DNA of 15,186 nt from Lactobacillus sp. UBA5815 (GTDB lineage: Bacteria > Bacillota > Bacilli > Lactobacillales > Lactobacillaceae), in contig DICX01000078.1 in NCBI GenBank assembly GCA_002417825.1, positions 1 through 15,186 on the forward strand, given 5' to 3'. The notes beneath the pieces are model-generated. The model was not told the DNA's origin. It did not search any database and saw only the letters and a list, made by a program, of their open reading frames with translations. This document shows, piece after piece, positions 7,387 to 13,699 of this stretch. Position 1 is the first letter of the stretch; each line of letters starts with the position of its first letter. The translations under genes were made by a program, and so were the position numbers.

Positions 7387-8601
7387 TTAAAAGTGACGCT
7401 TTTTTTCGATTTTTGCAACTCGTATTGGCAAATAAATATAAATCACACCTAAAAGCCAAAGCAAAAGCAATCCGCCTGAGAGCAATACGATTCGCCAATT
7501 CAGAAAAATCAAAAACCAGAACAAAACGAGCAGAAACCATTGCAACAACAAAACTGATTTTAACACATCGAGCAGCTCGCGACCCCTGTTTCTTGTCGAA
7601 ATTGGTTGTGAGCGGTACATCAGATCACGATCGAATTCAAAAATCAGTGGCAGTAACTGCTCAACCGTCAATAATAGCACTAACATGTCTAAACCAAGTC
7701 CCCACTGCCAAGAACCAGAAATCCAGGCAATGAGTACTGCAAAAACGGTCATTCGAAAAACCAGGTTCGCATATTCCGGATTGCGTAATAAAGCACGACG
7801 ATACAAGAACGTATTCGGTGTTTCTCTGCTAAGCTGACGCGGCAATAAGATATCCCAAGCATGACGGCGTTTGATCACAGGGGCTTGTTCTTCAACGTCT
7901 GTAAAAAGACCATAAAATTCATAAACGCGATGTTTACGCTTCTTTTCATGCTGAACAGCTTTCAACCAATCAAAGCGCCCCAACACCAAACCTTGTTTAC
8001 GTTGAAAGAAGACATATCCCAATAAAGCAAACAAACCTAAAATTGAGAGCCAAAAATTGCTATAACAACATAAAATCAAGAAAATCAAGCTGATCAGTGG
8101 AAGCAGCCAAAACCTGACCGACTTTGAAAAACTGAACGCTTGTATTTTTTCTAATATCACATCATATTTTAAAGCCAACAAACCTAAGACGAGCACCGCA
8201 TACCGTGCAATGGGTATCTCAGCTTTAACCCCTGCAAATGGGAAGATCAAGCCGGCTCCCAATAAAATCATCATCATTGGAAAGATCAAGCTGTAACGCA
8301 GCATAGGAATCAAATATGACGTCAAATCATGATCTTGCGGAAACAGAAATTGGCGATCAGCTGATTCCAACAAGGTCACGGCATCACCTAACCCCAAAAG
8401 TAAAAACAAGATCAAGATGATCAGTGGTTTGTAAAACCATAAGTTCATCGGCAATCGCTTTAACAGCATCATATAAGCGAATAAGGCAGCACCCATCAAG
8501 AAAAACAAGGCCAAAACGAAGAAATCATTAAAAACTAAGGCCAAATATCGCATGCTTTGTTTGGTGTTTCGCTGAAGCCGTTTTTGCGCTAATGTCCTCA
8601 T
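7387..8601 (-). CDS. ecsB: ABC transporter permease EcsB
   Basis: EcsB is the membrane subunit partnering EcsA. In Bacillus and Staphylococcus the Ecs transporter affects protein secretion, regulated membrane proteolysis and competence. The 404-residue protein has about nine or ten hydrophobic segments, for example near residues 24-46, 56-74, 104-122, 162-180, 184-200, 281-297, 303-322, 349-368 and 370-391. A long charged cytoplasmic loop at about 205-280 carries the family-typical VYEFYGLFTDVEEQAPVIKRR and FLYRRALLRNPEYANL. AGGAG sits eight bases before ATG 8601, which overlaps the ecsA stop as ATGA, so the subunits are translationally coupled. Recognition is by this loop, the topology and the pairing with ecsA. 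Confidence 0.93.
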   Translation of the reverse strand: MRTLAQKRLQRNTKQSMRYLALVFNDFFVLALFFLMGAALFAYMMLLKRLPMNLWFYKPLIILILFLLLGLGDAVTLLESADRQFLFPQDHDLTSYLIPMLRYSLIFPMMMILLGAGLIFPFAGVKAEIPIARYAVLVLGLLALKYDVILEKIQAFSFSKSVRFWLLPLISLIFLILCCYSNFWLSILGLFALLGYVFFQRKQGLVLGRFDWLKAVQHEKKRKHRVYEFYGLFTDVEEQAPVIKRRHAWDILLPRQLSRETPNTFLYRRALLRNPEYANLVFRMTVFAVLIAWISGSWQWGLGLDMLVLLLTVEQLLPLIFEFDRDLMYRSQPISTRNRGRELLDVLKSVLLLQWFLLVLFWFLIFLNWRIVLLSGGLLLLWLLGVIYIYLPIRVAKIEKKRHF

Positions 8602-9335
8602 CTTATGTGCTCCTGACTCAAGATATGATAAAGTTGAGCAAAGTCATCTTGCCGAGTCAAATGATAGTGCTGTTGGATTTGGCTCAAATCGCCACAAAAT
8701 TCTATCGTCCCATGATTCAGAATTGCAAATTTATCGACGACATCCTTAACCTGCGCCAGATCATGGGTCGTCATCAAAATCATCTTGCCGTCATTTCTTA
8801 ATTGCGTCAAAGCATTCAAAAGAACCTCAGCCGCCAAAGGATCGAGTCCCGTAAAAGGTTCATCTATCAGCAGTAATGCAGGTTGCGCCAAAAGACTTGC
8901 GGTGATCATCACCTTCTGCTGCATTCCTTTTGAAAAATGAATCGGTAGCCAATCTTCTTTTCCTTCTAATCGAAAAGCTTTTAAGAATTGTTCGGCATAT
9001 GGCCAAGCTTTTTTTTCATCTAAGCCATAAGCCAACATCGTGAGTTGTAAATGTTCCTTTAAGGTAAGCTCAGGATAGATTGCCGGTGTTTCTGGAATAT
9101 AACCGATTTGCCGCTTGAACGCTGTCGGGTTTTCACTCAAGTTCAAGCCGTTCAATTCGATTTTTCCCTTCATCGGCTGGATCAAGCCTAAAAGATGCTT
9201 GATCGTCGTTGATTTTCCGGCACCATTCAATCCGATGAGCCCTAATACTTCGCCTTCTTGCAAGGTCAAATCAAGATCATGGAGAATCGGAACATTGGCA
9301 TATCCGCCAGTTAAATGTGTGATGACTAATGACAT
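8598..9335 (-). CDS. ecsA: ABC transporter ATP-binding protein EcsA
   Basis: EcsA powers the Ecs transporter. The 245-residue protein has a complete nucleotide-binding domain: Walker A GLNGAGKST at residues 35-43, the Q-loop region GYIPETPAIYPELT at 78-91 with Glu where many ATPases have Gln, the signature FSKGMQQK at 134-141 in place of LSGGQ, Walker B LLLIDEP at 154-160 and the switch His191 in TTHDL. The YIPETP and SKGM forms are what I know of the Ecs family, so they are not defects. AAGGAG at 9346-9351 supports ATG 9335; the open frame upstream to 9410 has no family similarity. It lies head to head with hit, as in Bacillus. Confidence 0.95.
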   Translation of the reverse strand: MSLVITHLTGGYANVPILHDLDLTLQEGEVLGLIGLNGAGKSTTIKHLLGLIQPMKGKIELNGLNLSENPTAFKRQIGYIPETPAIYPELTLKEHLQLTMLAYGLDEKKAWPYAEQFLKAFRLEGKEDWLPIHFSKGMQQKVMITASLLAQPALLLIDEPFTGLDPLAAEVLLNALTQLRNDGKMILMTTHDLAQVKDVVDKFAILNHGTIEFCGDLSQIQQHYHLTRQDDFAQLYHILSQEHIR

Positions 9336-9370
9336 GTTGTTGTGGCTCCTTATCGAAAAAACTTCTTTAC

Positions 9371-9376
9371 TATGAT
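9371..9376 (+). promoter_or_regulatory. Possible -10 element for hit
   Basis: TATGAT on the plus strand lies 55 bases before the hit ATG. No good -35 hexamer is seen at 16-18 bases and there is no TG extension, so support is thin. It shares five bases with the ecsA -10 candidate. Some promoter must lie in the 96-base divergent gap, since hit is the first plus-strand gene. Confidence 0.3.
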
Positions 9377-9380
9377 AGCA
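9372..9380 (-). promoter_or_regulatory. Candidate extended -10 promoter for ecsA-ecsB-trmB
   Basis: The minus strand reads TGCTATCAT, an extended -10 element 36 bases before the ecsA ATG. A TTTCAA hexamer sits 19 bases upstream of TATCAT, a long spacer, so the -35 is weak. The core overlaps the possible hit -10 on the other strand. Confidence 0.5.
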
Positions 9381-9431
9381 TGAACAGTGAAAGTTATTGA
9401 AACAATTCATTCACGGAAAGGGTTGATCAAA

Positions 9432-9869
9432 ATGACCACGTTCGATCCAAATTGTCTATTTTGCAAAATCATCCAAGGAGAAGTTCCAAGCTACACGGTC
9501 TTCGAAAACAGTGACGTCAAAGCCTTTTTAGATCTTTCACAGATCACGAAGGGACACGTTTTGATGGTACCTAAAAAGCATCTCGTCAATCTATTTGATT
9601 ATACGTCAGAAGACGCCAAACGTTTTCTACGCTACATTCCAGAGATCGCACAGGCAATCAAAGCTTCTGATCCTCATATTTTAGGAATGAATGTTGCCGT
9701 CAATAACGGCGAGATTGCAGGCCAAGTCATCATGCACTCCCATGTTCATTTCATTCCACGCTATTCAAAGTCAGAAGATGGCTTAACGTTAAAAGGAACG
9801 AATCATGCTGCCGATTACGATGAAGCTGCATATCAAAATGTGGCAAACCGCATTAAGCAACAGTTTTGA
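9432..9869 (+). CDS. hit: HIT family nucleotide-binding protein (Hint-like)
   Basis: A 145-residue histidine-triad protein. Family members hydrolyse nucleoside phosphoramidates and similar nucleotidyl conjugates; the physiological substrate in Firmicutes is not established. The catalytic triad is HSHVHF at residues 102-107 followed by IPR, and the N-terminus carries the CLFC zinc-site cysteines (Cys8, Cys11) followed by KIIQGEVPSY, the classic HIT N-terminal pattern. ATG 9432 follows GGAAAGGG by about nine bases; an in-frame GTG at 9387 lacks a site and similarity. It diverges from ecsA and is followed after 32 bases by a YhaH-like gene, the conserved Bacillus-type neighbourhood. Confidence 0.95.
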   Translation: MTTFDPNCLFCKIIQGEVPSYTVFENSDVKAFLDLSQITKGHVLMVPKKHLVNLFDYTSEDAKRFLRYIPEIAQAIKASDPHILGMNVAVNNGEIAGQVIMHSHVHFIPRYSKSEDGLTLKGTNHAADYDEAAYQNVANRIKQQF

Positions 9870-9901
9870 CTGATCATAGATAGATCACTGAGGTTAACCC
9901 A

Positions 9902-10249
9902 ATGAAAGCATTTCACTTAGGCGTTTTAACTGGAAGTCTAGCTGCATTAATCTTGGCATTCTTACCAGCTGCCAAAACAGAGAAGACGATTGGTCAAACG
10001 TTCAAAAAAAGCAGCCAGCGTTTTTATCAAGCCAGCCTTGAATGGACTTCACAAGTCAAAAAAACACAGGAGGCTTCTAAACGTTTAGCTGACACATTGC
10101 CTGCGATGCAGGAAAACTTAAAGCAACTCGAATCAAGCCTTGAAAATGGTCAACGTGTCTTGAACCGCAGAGTGACTGACTTGCAACGCCATGCGTCACG
10201 TTTGAAACCATCTGAATCTGATTCGGCAAAAAGTTTTAAGAAAGTTTGA
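9902..10249 (+). CDS. YhaH/YtxH-like small membrane-anchored protein
   Basis: A 115-residue protein with one hydrophobic N-terminal segment (about residues 5-23, GVLTGSLAALILAFLPAA) followed by a charged, alpha-helical and probably coiled-coil tail (about 60-98) rich in Lys, Gln, Leu and Ser. It resembles YtxH-domain proteins such as Bacillus YhaH, and its position between hit and prsA fits that. The segment has no lipobox and could be either an uncleaved anchor or a signal peptide. Function is unknown. GAGG eight bases before ATG 9902 supports the start. It probably shares a transcript with hit. Confidence 0.75.
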   Translation: MKAFHLGVLTGSLAALILAFLPAAKTEKTIGQTFKKSSQRFYQASLEWTSQVKKTQEASKRLADTLPAMQENLKQLESSLENGQRVLNRRVTDLQRHASRLKPSESDSAKSFKKV

Positions 10250-10296
10250 TTATTTTGTGAAGATCTAATTTTTATAGCCTATCATCAGATCCTTTA

Positions 10297-10305
10297 TGGT
10301 AATAT
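10297..10305 (+). promoter_or_regulatory. Candidate extended -10 promoter for prsA
   Basis: TGGTAATAT on the plus strand is an extended -10 element in the 81-base gap before prsA. No matching -35 hexamer is present at the right distance. If used, transcription would begin near 10312, only about 20-30 bases before the prsA start codon. Confidence 0.4.
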
Positions 10306-10319
10306 TGGTGAGTAATCAA

Positions 10320-10326
10320 GAAAGGG
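10320..10326 (+). promoter_or_regulatory. prsA ribosome binding site
   Basis: GAAAGGG is five bases or so before the GTG at 10331 but about 16 bases before the ATG at 10343, which favours the GTG start. An ATG at 10327 abuts the site too closely for normal initiation. Confidence 0.55.
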
Positions 10327-10330
10327 ATGT

Positions 10331-11254
10331 GTGCAGATTTTAATGAATAAATATATCAAGAAAAGTGCCGCGCTTTTGGTTGTGATCGGACTAGCTGCAA
10401 CGGCAACCGCTTGTTCAAATAATGATGCGACCGTTGCCAACTATAAGGGTGGTAAGATCACTCAAAGTCAGTACTATAATAAAATGAAGAAGTCACAAGC
10501 AGGTCAATCAACCCTTGCGAACATGATTATTAGTAAGACTTTGGAACAGCAATATGGCAAGAAAGTCTCGCAAAAGAAAGTCAATAAACAGTACAATACT
10601 TATAAAAAGCAATACGGGACACAGTTTTCTTCCGTCTTACAACAAAATGGGATGACAGCGTCTACTTTCAAAGACAACTTAAAAACAAGCTTATTATCCG
10701 AAGCTGCTTTAAAGGATATCAAGAAGATCACTCCTGCTCAAGAAAGTAAAGCTTGGAAGAGTTATCAGCCTAAAGTAACGGTTCAACATATTTTAGTTGC
10801 TAAAAAAGCGACCGCTGAACAAGTCATCAAAGATTTAGAAGCAGGACAAAGCTTCAAGTCTCTAGCTGCAAAATACTCAACCGATACTTCAACTAAGAAG
10901 AATGCCGGTAAACTTCCTGTATTTGACTCAACTGATACAAGTCTCGATTCAACGTTCAAAACAGCTGCTTTCAAATTGAAGACCGGCGAATATACTAAGA
11001 CACCTGTCAAAACACAATATGGCTATCACGTCATCAAAATGATCAAGCACCCATCTAAGGGTAGCTTCAAGTCACATAAAAAAGAAATCGACAAGCAGAT
11101 TTATGCTTCGATGGCGCAAGATCAAACGACCATGCAAAGTGTGATTTCAATCGTATTGAAACGTGCTGACGTTCATATTAAAGACACTTATCTTAAGAAC
11201 GCAAACATTTTATCTTCTTATGTTTCAAGTTCATCAAGCTCATCAAGTAAATAA
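10331..11254 (+). CDS. prsA: PrsA family extracytoplasmic foldase lipoprotein
   Basis: PrsA is a lipid-anchored chaperone outside the membrane that helps exported proteins fold. The 307-residue product starts with a signal peptide (KYIKK, hydrophobic ALLVVIGLAATA) ending in ATAC, where Cys28 is the likely lipidation site; Ala at -3 is less usual than Leu. A parvulin-like domain spans about residues 148-240, from VTVQHILVAKK through LAAKYSTDTSTKK and AAFKLKTGEY to QYGYHVIKMI. The flanking regions form the chaperone part, and the C-terminus ends in a serine run. GTG 10331 is chosen for its ribosome binding site; ATG 10343 would give 303 residues and also a valid signal peptide. A bidirectional terminator follows. 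Confidence 0.92.
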   Translation: MQILMNKYIKKSAALLVVIGLAATATACSNNDATVANYKGGKITQSQYYNKMKKSQAGQSTLANMIISKTLEQQYGKKVSQKKVNKQYNTYKKQYGTQFSSVLQQNGMTASTFKDNLKTSLLSEAALKDIKKITPAQESKAWKSYQPKVTVQHILVAKKATAEQVIKDLEAGQSFKSLAAKYSTDTSTKKNAGKLPVFDSTDTSLDSTFKTAAFKLKTGEYTKTPVKTQYGYHVIKMIKHPSKGSFKSHKKEIDKQIYASMAQDQTTMQSVISIVLKRADVHIKDTYLKNANILSSYVSSSSSSSSK

Positions 11255-11275
11255 TTTTAGCTTTACTTTAAAATC

Positions 11276-11314
11276 AAAAAAACATCAAACGCTGATCACG
11301 TTTGATGCTTTTTT
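11276..11314. terminator. Bidirectional intrinsic terminator between prsA and the glycosyltransferase gene
   Basis: A perfect 9-base stem CATCAAACG / CGTTTGATG (11283-11291 with 11299-11307) with a 7-base loop has seven A's before it and, after one C, six T's behind it. On the plus strand it ends prsA; on the minus strand it ends the converging glycosyltransferase gene, whose stop codon is at 11319-11321. Confidence 0.92.
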
Positions 11315-11318
11315 ATTC

Positions 11319-12251
11319 TTATTTTTGTTCTTTAATGATATAAATTGGCCGATGTTTTACTTGCAGATAAATGCGACCGATATACTTGCCTAAGATGCCG
11401 ATACAAAGTAATTGCAAGCCACCCAAAAGCAGCAAGATGCTGATCAACGAAGCCCAGCCAAAAATACTAGATGATGGAACGAAGATTCGTCGCAAAATAA
11501 CAAAAATGATTCCTAAAATCGATAAAACAAATGAGGTCGTCCCAATCCAAACGGCTAAGTCGAGCGGTACTTGTGAGAAATCGGCAATGCCATCGGCGGC
11601 ATATCTAAACAATTTCCAAGTCGTCCAACCAGTTTTTCCAGCGATCCTTTCTTGATAGTGATATTCTAAATATTTTGTTTTAAAACCGACCCAACTAAAA
11701 ATTCCTTTTGAGAAGCGATTATATTCTGTCAACGACAAAACCGCTTCAACCATTTGACTTGTCATCATGCGATAATCTCGAGCACCAGAAACGATCTTTG
11801 TATTCGAAATTTGATTGATAAAATGATAAAATCGATCACTCAGAAAAGCCTTGATCCGGCTTTCACCGCTTCGATCAATACGTCTTGTCGCCACACAATC
11901 ATAATCCTGAGTTTTAAGCAATTGATACATTTTAGGCAAATATTCAGGAGGATCCTGCAAATCGACATCCATCACGACGACATAATCTGCTTTTTGTGCC
12001 CTTAGGCCTGCATAAAGCGCCGCTTCTTTTCCAAAATTACGAGAAAAAGAAATGTAATGCACACGTTGCGGCACACTTTCATGAAGCTGCCGCAATTTCA
12101 AAAGCGTGCCATCACTCGACCCATCGTTGATGAACCAATACTGTGTCTTAAGCTCAGGGAGCTGTCTCAACACTTTTTCGACAGCTGGATAAAATATTGG
12201 GATAGCTTCCTCTTCATTGTAACAAGGCACAATAATCGCTAACGTTCCCAT
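11319..12251 (-). CDS. Family 2 glycosyltransferase, GtrB/CsbB type, membrane-anchored
   Basis: A 310-residue GT-A fold enzyme likely to transfer a sugar from a nucleotide donor onto a polyprenyl (undecaprenyl) phosphate carrier at the inner membrane face. Motifs are IIVPCYNEEE at residues 6-15, the donor-binding NDGSSDGT at 42-49, SRNFGKEAAL near 70-79 and the metal-binding DVDLQDPPE at 95-103. Two C-terminal transmembrane helices lie at about 231-253 and 265-289, as in GtrB, CsbB and YkcC. AGGAG is five bases before ATG 12251. It is the last gene of the yhaN-yhaM-gtrA operon and directly follows gtrA, its usual partner. Which sugar it moves cannot be read from the sequence. Confidence 0.9.
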   Translation of the reverse strand: MGTLAIIVPCYNEEEAIPIFYPAVEKVLRQLPELKTQYWFINDGSSDGTLLKLRQLHESVPQRVHYISFSRNFGKEAALYAGLRAQKADYVVVMDVDLQDPPEYLPKMYQLLKTQDYDCVATRRIDRSGESRIKAFLSDRFYHFINQISNTKIVSGARDYRMMTSQMVEAVLSLTEYNRFSKGIFSWVGFKTKYLEYHYQERIAGKTGWTTWKLFRYAADGIADFSQVPLDLAVWIGTTSFVLSILGIIFVILRRIFVPSSSIFGWASLISILLLLGGLQLLCIGILGKYIGRIYLQVKHRPIYIIKEQK

Positions 12252-12300
12252 AAATTCTCCTAAAAAGTTTCAATCAAGGCGGCATCCTGTCTTAATCACT

Positions 12301-12711
12301 CTATCGGCGGAACGTCAATCCTTTGTTGATTCCAAACTGTAAAATTGTTGCAACCAAAGTCGCGCAAATTTTGACAACAAGTTTATTATAGCCCAAAAGT
12401 TGAACGAACAAAAAAAGCATCAGTGTCGTAAATAGTGTCGTGACTTGTCCAACCAAATAATATTTGATGAACCGCTTGAACCAATGATCTTTGACCTTAA
12501 AAGTCCAAAAACGGTTCATAAAGAAATTATGAATCAAGGCACAGCTGGAACTGATGAAATTTGCCCATTTAAGCGTTACTCCCAAGTAGGACAATCCCTC
12601 AAAAAAGCCAAAATCGATCCCTAACCCGACGATACCGATGATCCCATACTTGATCAATTGTTGAAAAGACGCTTGATGAACGGCTACACGTAATCTCTGA
12701 TGATTCGCCAT
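12301..12711 (-). CDS. gtrA: GtrA-like membrane protein
   Basis: A 136-residue protein with four predicted transmembrane helices (about residues 19-41, 47-66, 82-105 and 110-131) and the GtrA-family motifs KYGIIGIVG, HNFFMNRFWTF (about 61-71) and KGLTFRR at the end. GtrA-like proteins are thought to help flip polyprenyl-phosphate-linked sugars made by a GtrB-type glycosyltransferase, and such a gene follows after 49 bases. GGAG ten bases before ATG 12711 overlaps the end of yhaM, whose stop is seven bases upstream, so it belongs to the same transcript. The symbol names the family, and the flippase role is inferred. Confidence 0.87.
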   Translation of the reverse strand: MANHQRLRVAVHQASFQQLIKYGIIGIVGLGIDFGFFEGLSYLGVTLKWANFISSSCALIHNFFMNRFWTFKVKDHWFKRFIKYYLVGQVTTLFTTLMLFLFVQLLGYNKLVVKICATLVATILQFGINKGLTFRR

Positions 12712-12718
12712 AATCGTT

Positions 12719-13699
12719 CTACTCCAAATTTGGCAATCGCGTTAAAGCTTCGTCTTTTTTAGGACGATAAAAACGACGATCTTGTTGCGCTCTGACTGCT
12801 GTCGTAAAATGTCCGGGTTCTGTTTTTTGCAACGAATTCGTAATCGCGTAAACTGCCGCGTCCAAATCGTCAATCCGATGCAGCAATTCCGCCTCTAAAA
12901 GTGCTGGCTGTTTCGGAGAACCATAAGATAACTGGCCATGATGACTCAGAACCATATGACGCAACAGCAACAAGTCCTCAGAAGTTAAATCCAAATTCAA
13001 AGTCTGTGCAGCCAAAACAATCTGTTCATCGATCAGAACCAAATGACCGACCAGATTTCCTTCACGCGTATATTCTGTTGCAACAGGACCGGACAGTTCA
13101 ATGACTTTCCCCATATCATGTAAAATGCAACCTGCATAAAGAAGGGATCGATTTACTTGAGGGTAAACATCACAAAGGCCCTGGGCGTCTTTTAGCATCG
13201 TCACAGTGTGAAAAGCCAATCCACCTTTCAACGCATGGTGATTACTCCGACCAGCTGGATAACTAAAAAAGCGTTTTTGCCATTTTTTAAGCAAATAAGC
13301 CGTGATTTGATGCCAAATTGGATTTTCGATTGTATCGAGCCGTTGAGTGATTTCCGACATCATCTCTTCAGCTAAATACGGGGCACTTTTGACAAATTGA
13401 CTAAGGTCATAACCTTCATTAGGACCTACGACACGCAATGCATAAACTTTGATTTGCGGATGCCCTTGATATTCTTGCCGTTGACCGTTTAATTCGACAA
13501 TCGTTCCTCGTGTGACATCAGCTAAATCTTGATCGCTTGCCCCCCAAAAATTACCACTGATCTGACCACTGCTGTCTCCCAATTCCAAGCGCAAATACGG
13601 TTTGCCTTTTTTTGTCGATCTGACTTGTGCTTCGACAACGGCAACAACGATATCCAATTCTTCACGATCGTGATATTCCATTAATTTTCTGATCATCAT
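12719..13699 (-). CDS. yhaM: 3'-5' exoribonuclease YhaM
   Basis: YhaM trims RNA (and DNA in vitro) from the 3' end in a metal-dependent way. The 326-residue protein has an N-terminal OB-fold nucleic-acid-binding domain (about residues 12-92, with YLRLELGDSSGQISGNFWG) and a C-terminal HD phosphohydrolase domain whose metal-binding set is visible: His164 in LAFHT, HD at 194-195 in ILHDMGK, His219 in GNLVGHL, HH at 253-254 in LSHHGQ and the late Asp in RIDDLDA. The ATG at 13699 overlaps the yhaN stop; the next codon, ATG 13696, has slightly better spacing from GGA and could be the true start. gtrA follows after seven bases. Confidence 0.94.
   Translation of the reverse strand: MMIRKLMEYHDREELDIVVAVVEAQVRSTKKGKPYLRLELGDSSGQISGNFWGASDQDLADVTRGTIVELNGQRQEYQGHPQIKVYALRVVGPNEGYDLSQFVKSAPYLAEEMMSEITQRLDTIENPIWHQITAYLLKKWQKRFFSYPAGRSNHHALKGGLAFHTVTMLKDAQGLCDVYPQVNRSLLYAGCILHDMGKVIELSGPVATEYTREGNLVGHLVLIDEQIVLAAQTLNLDLTSEDLLLLRHMVLSHHGQLSYGSPKQPALLEAELLHRIDDLDAAVYAITNSLQKTEPGHFTTAVRAQQDRRFYRPKKDEALTRLPNLE

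Noticed and set aside
7313..7733. Open frames on both strands over the start of trmB and the end of ecsB
   Set aside because: They shadow well-supported genes, have biased composition (Arg/Lys/Thr-rich), no ribosome binding sites and no recognisable motifs.
9336..9410. Longer ecsA starting at 9410
   Set aside because: The extra residues look like translated promoter DNA, and AAGGAG at 9346-9351 fits the ATG at 9335.
9871..9888. Small inverted repeat TGATC / GATCA between hit and the YhaH-like gene
   Set aside because: The stem is only five bases and no T-run follows. It is too weak to call a terminator or an operator.
10262..10291. Possible hairpin GATCT / AGATC before prsA
   Set aside because: A five-base stem with a 20-base loop and no T-run is likely by chance.
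12252..12300. 49-base gap between gtrA and the glycosyltransferase gene
   Set aside because: It holds only the ribosome binding site of the downstream gene; no promoter, hairpin or small gene is visible.
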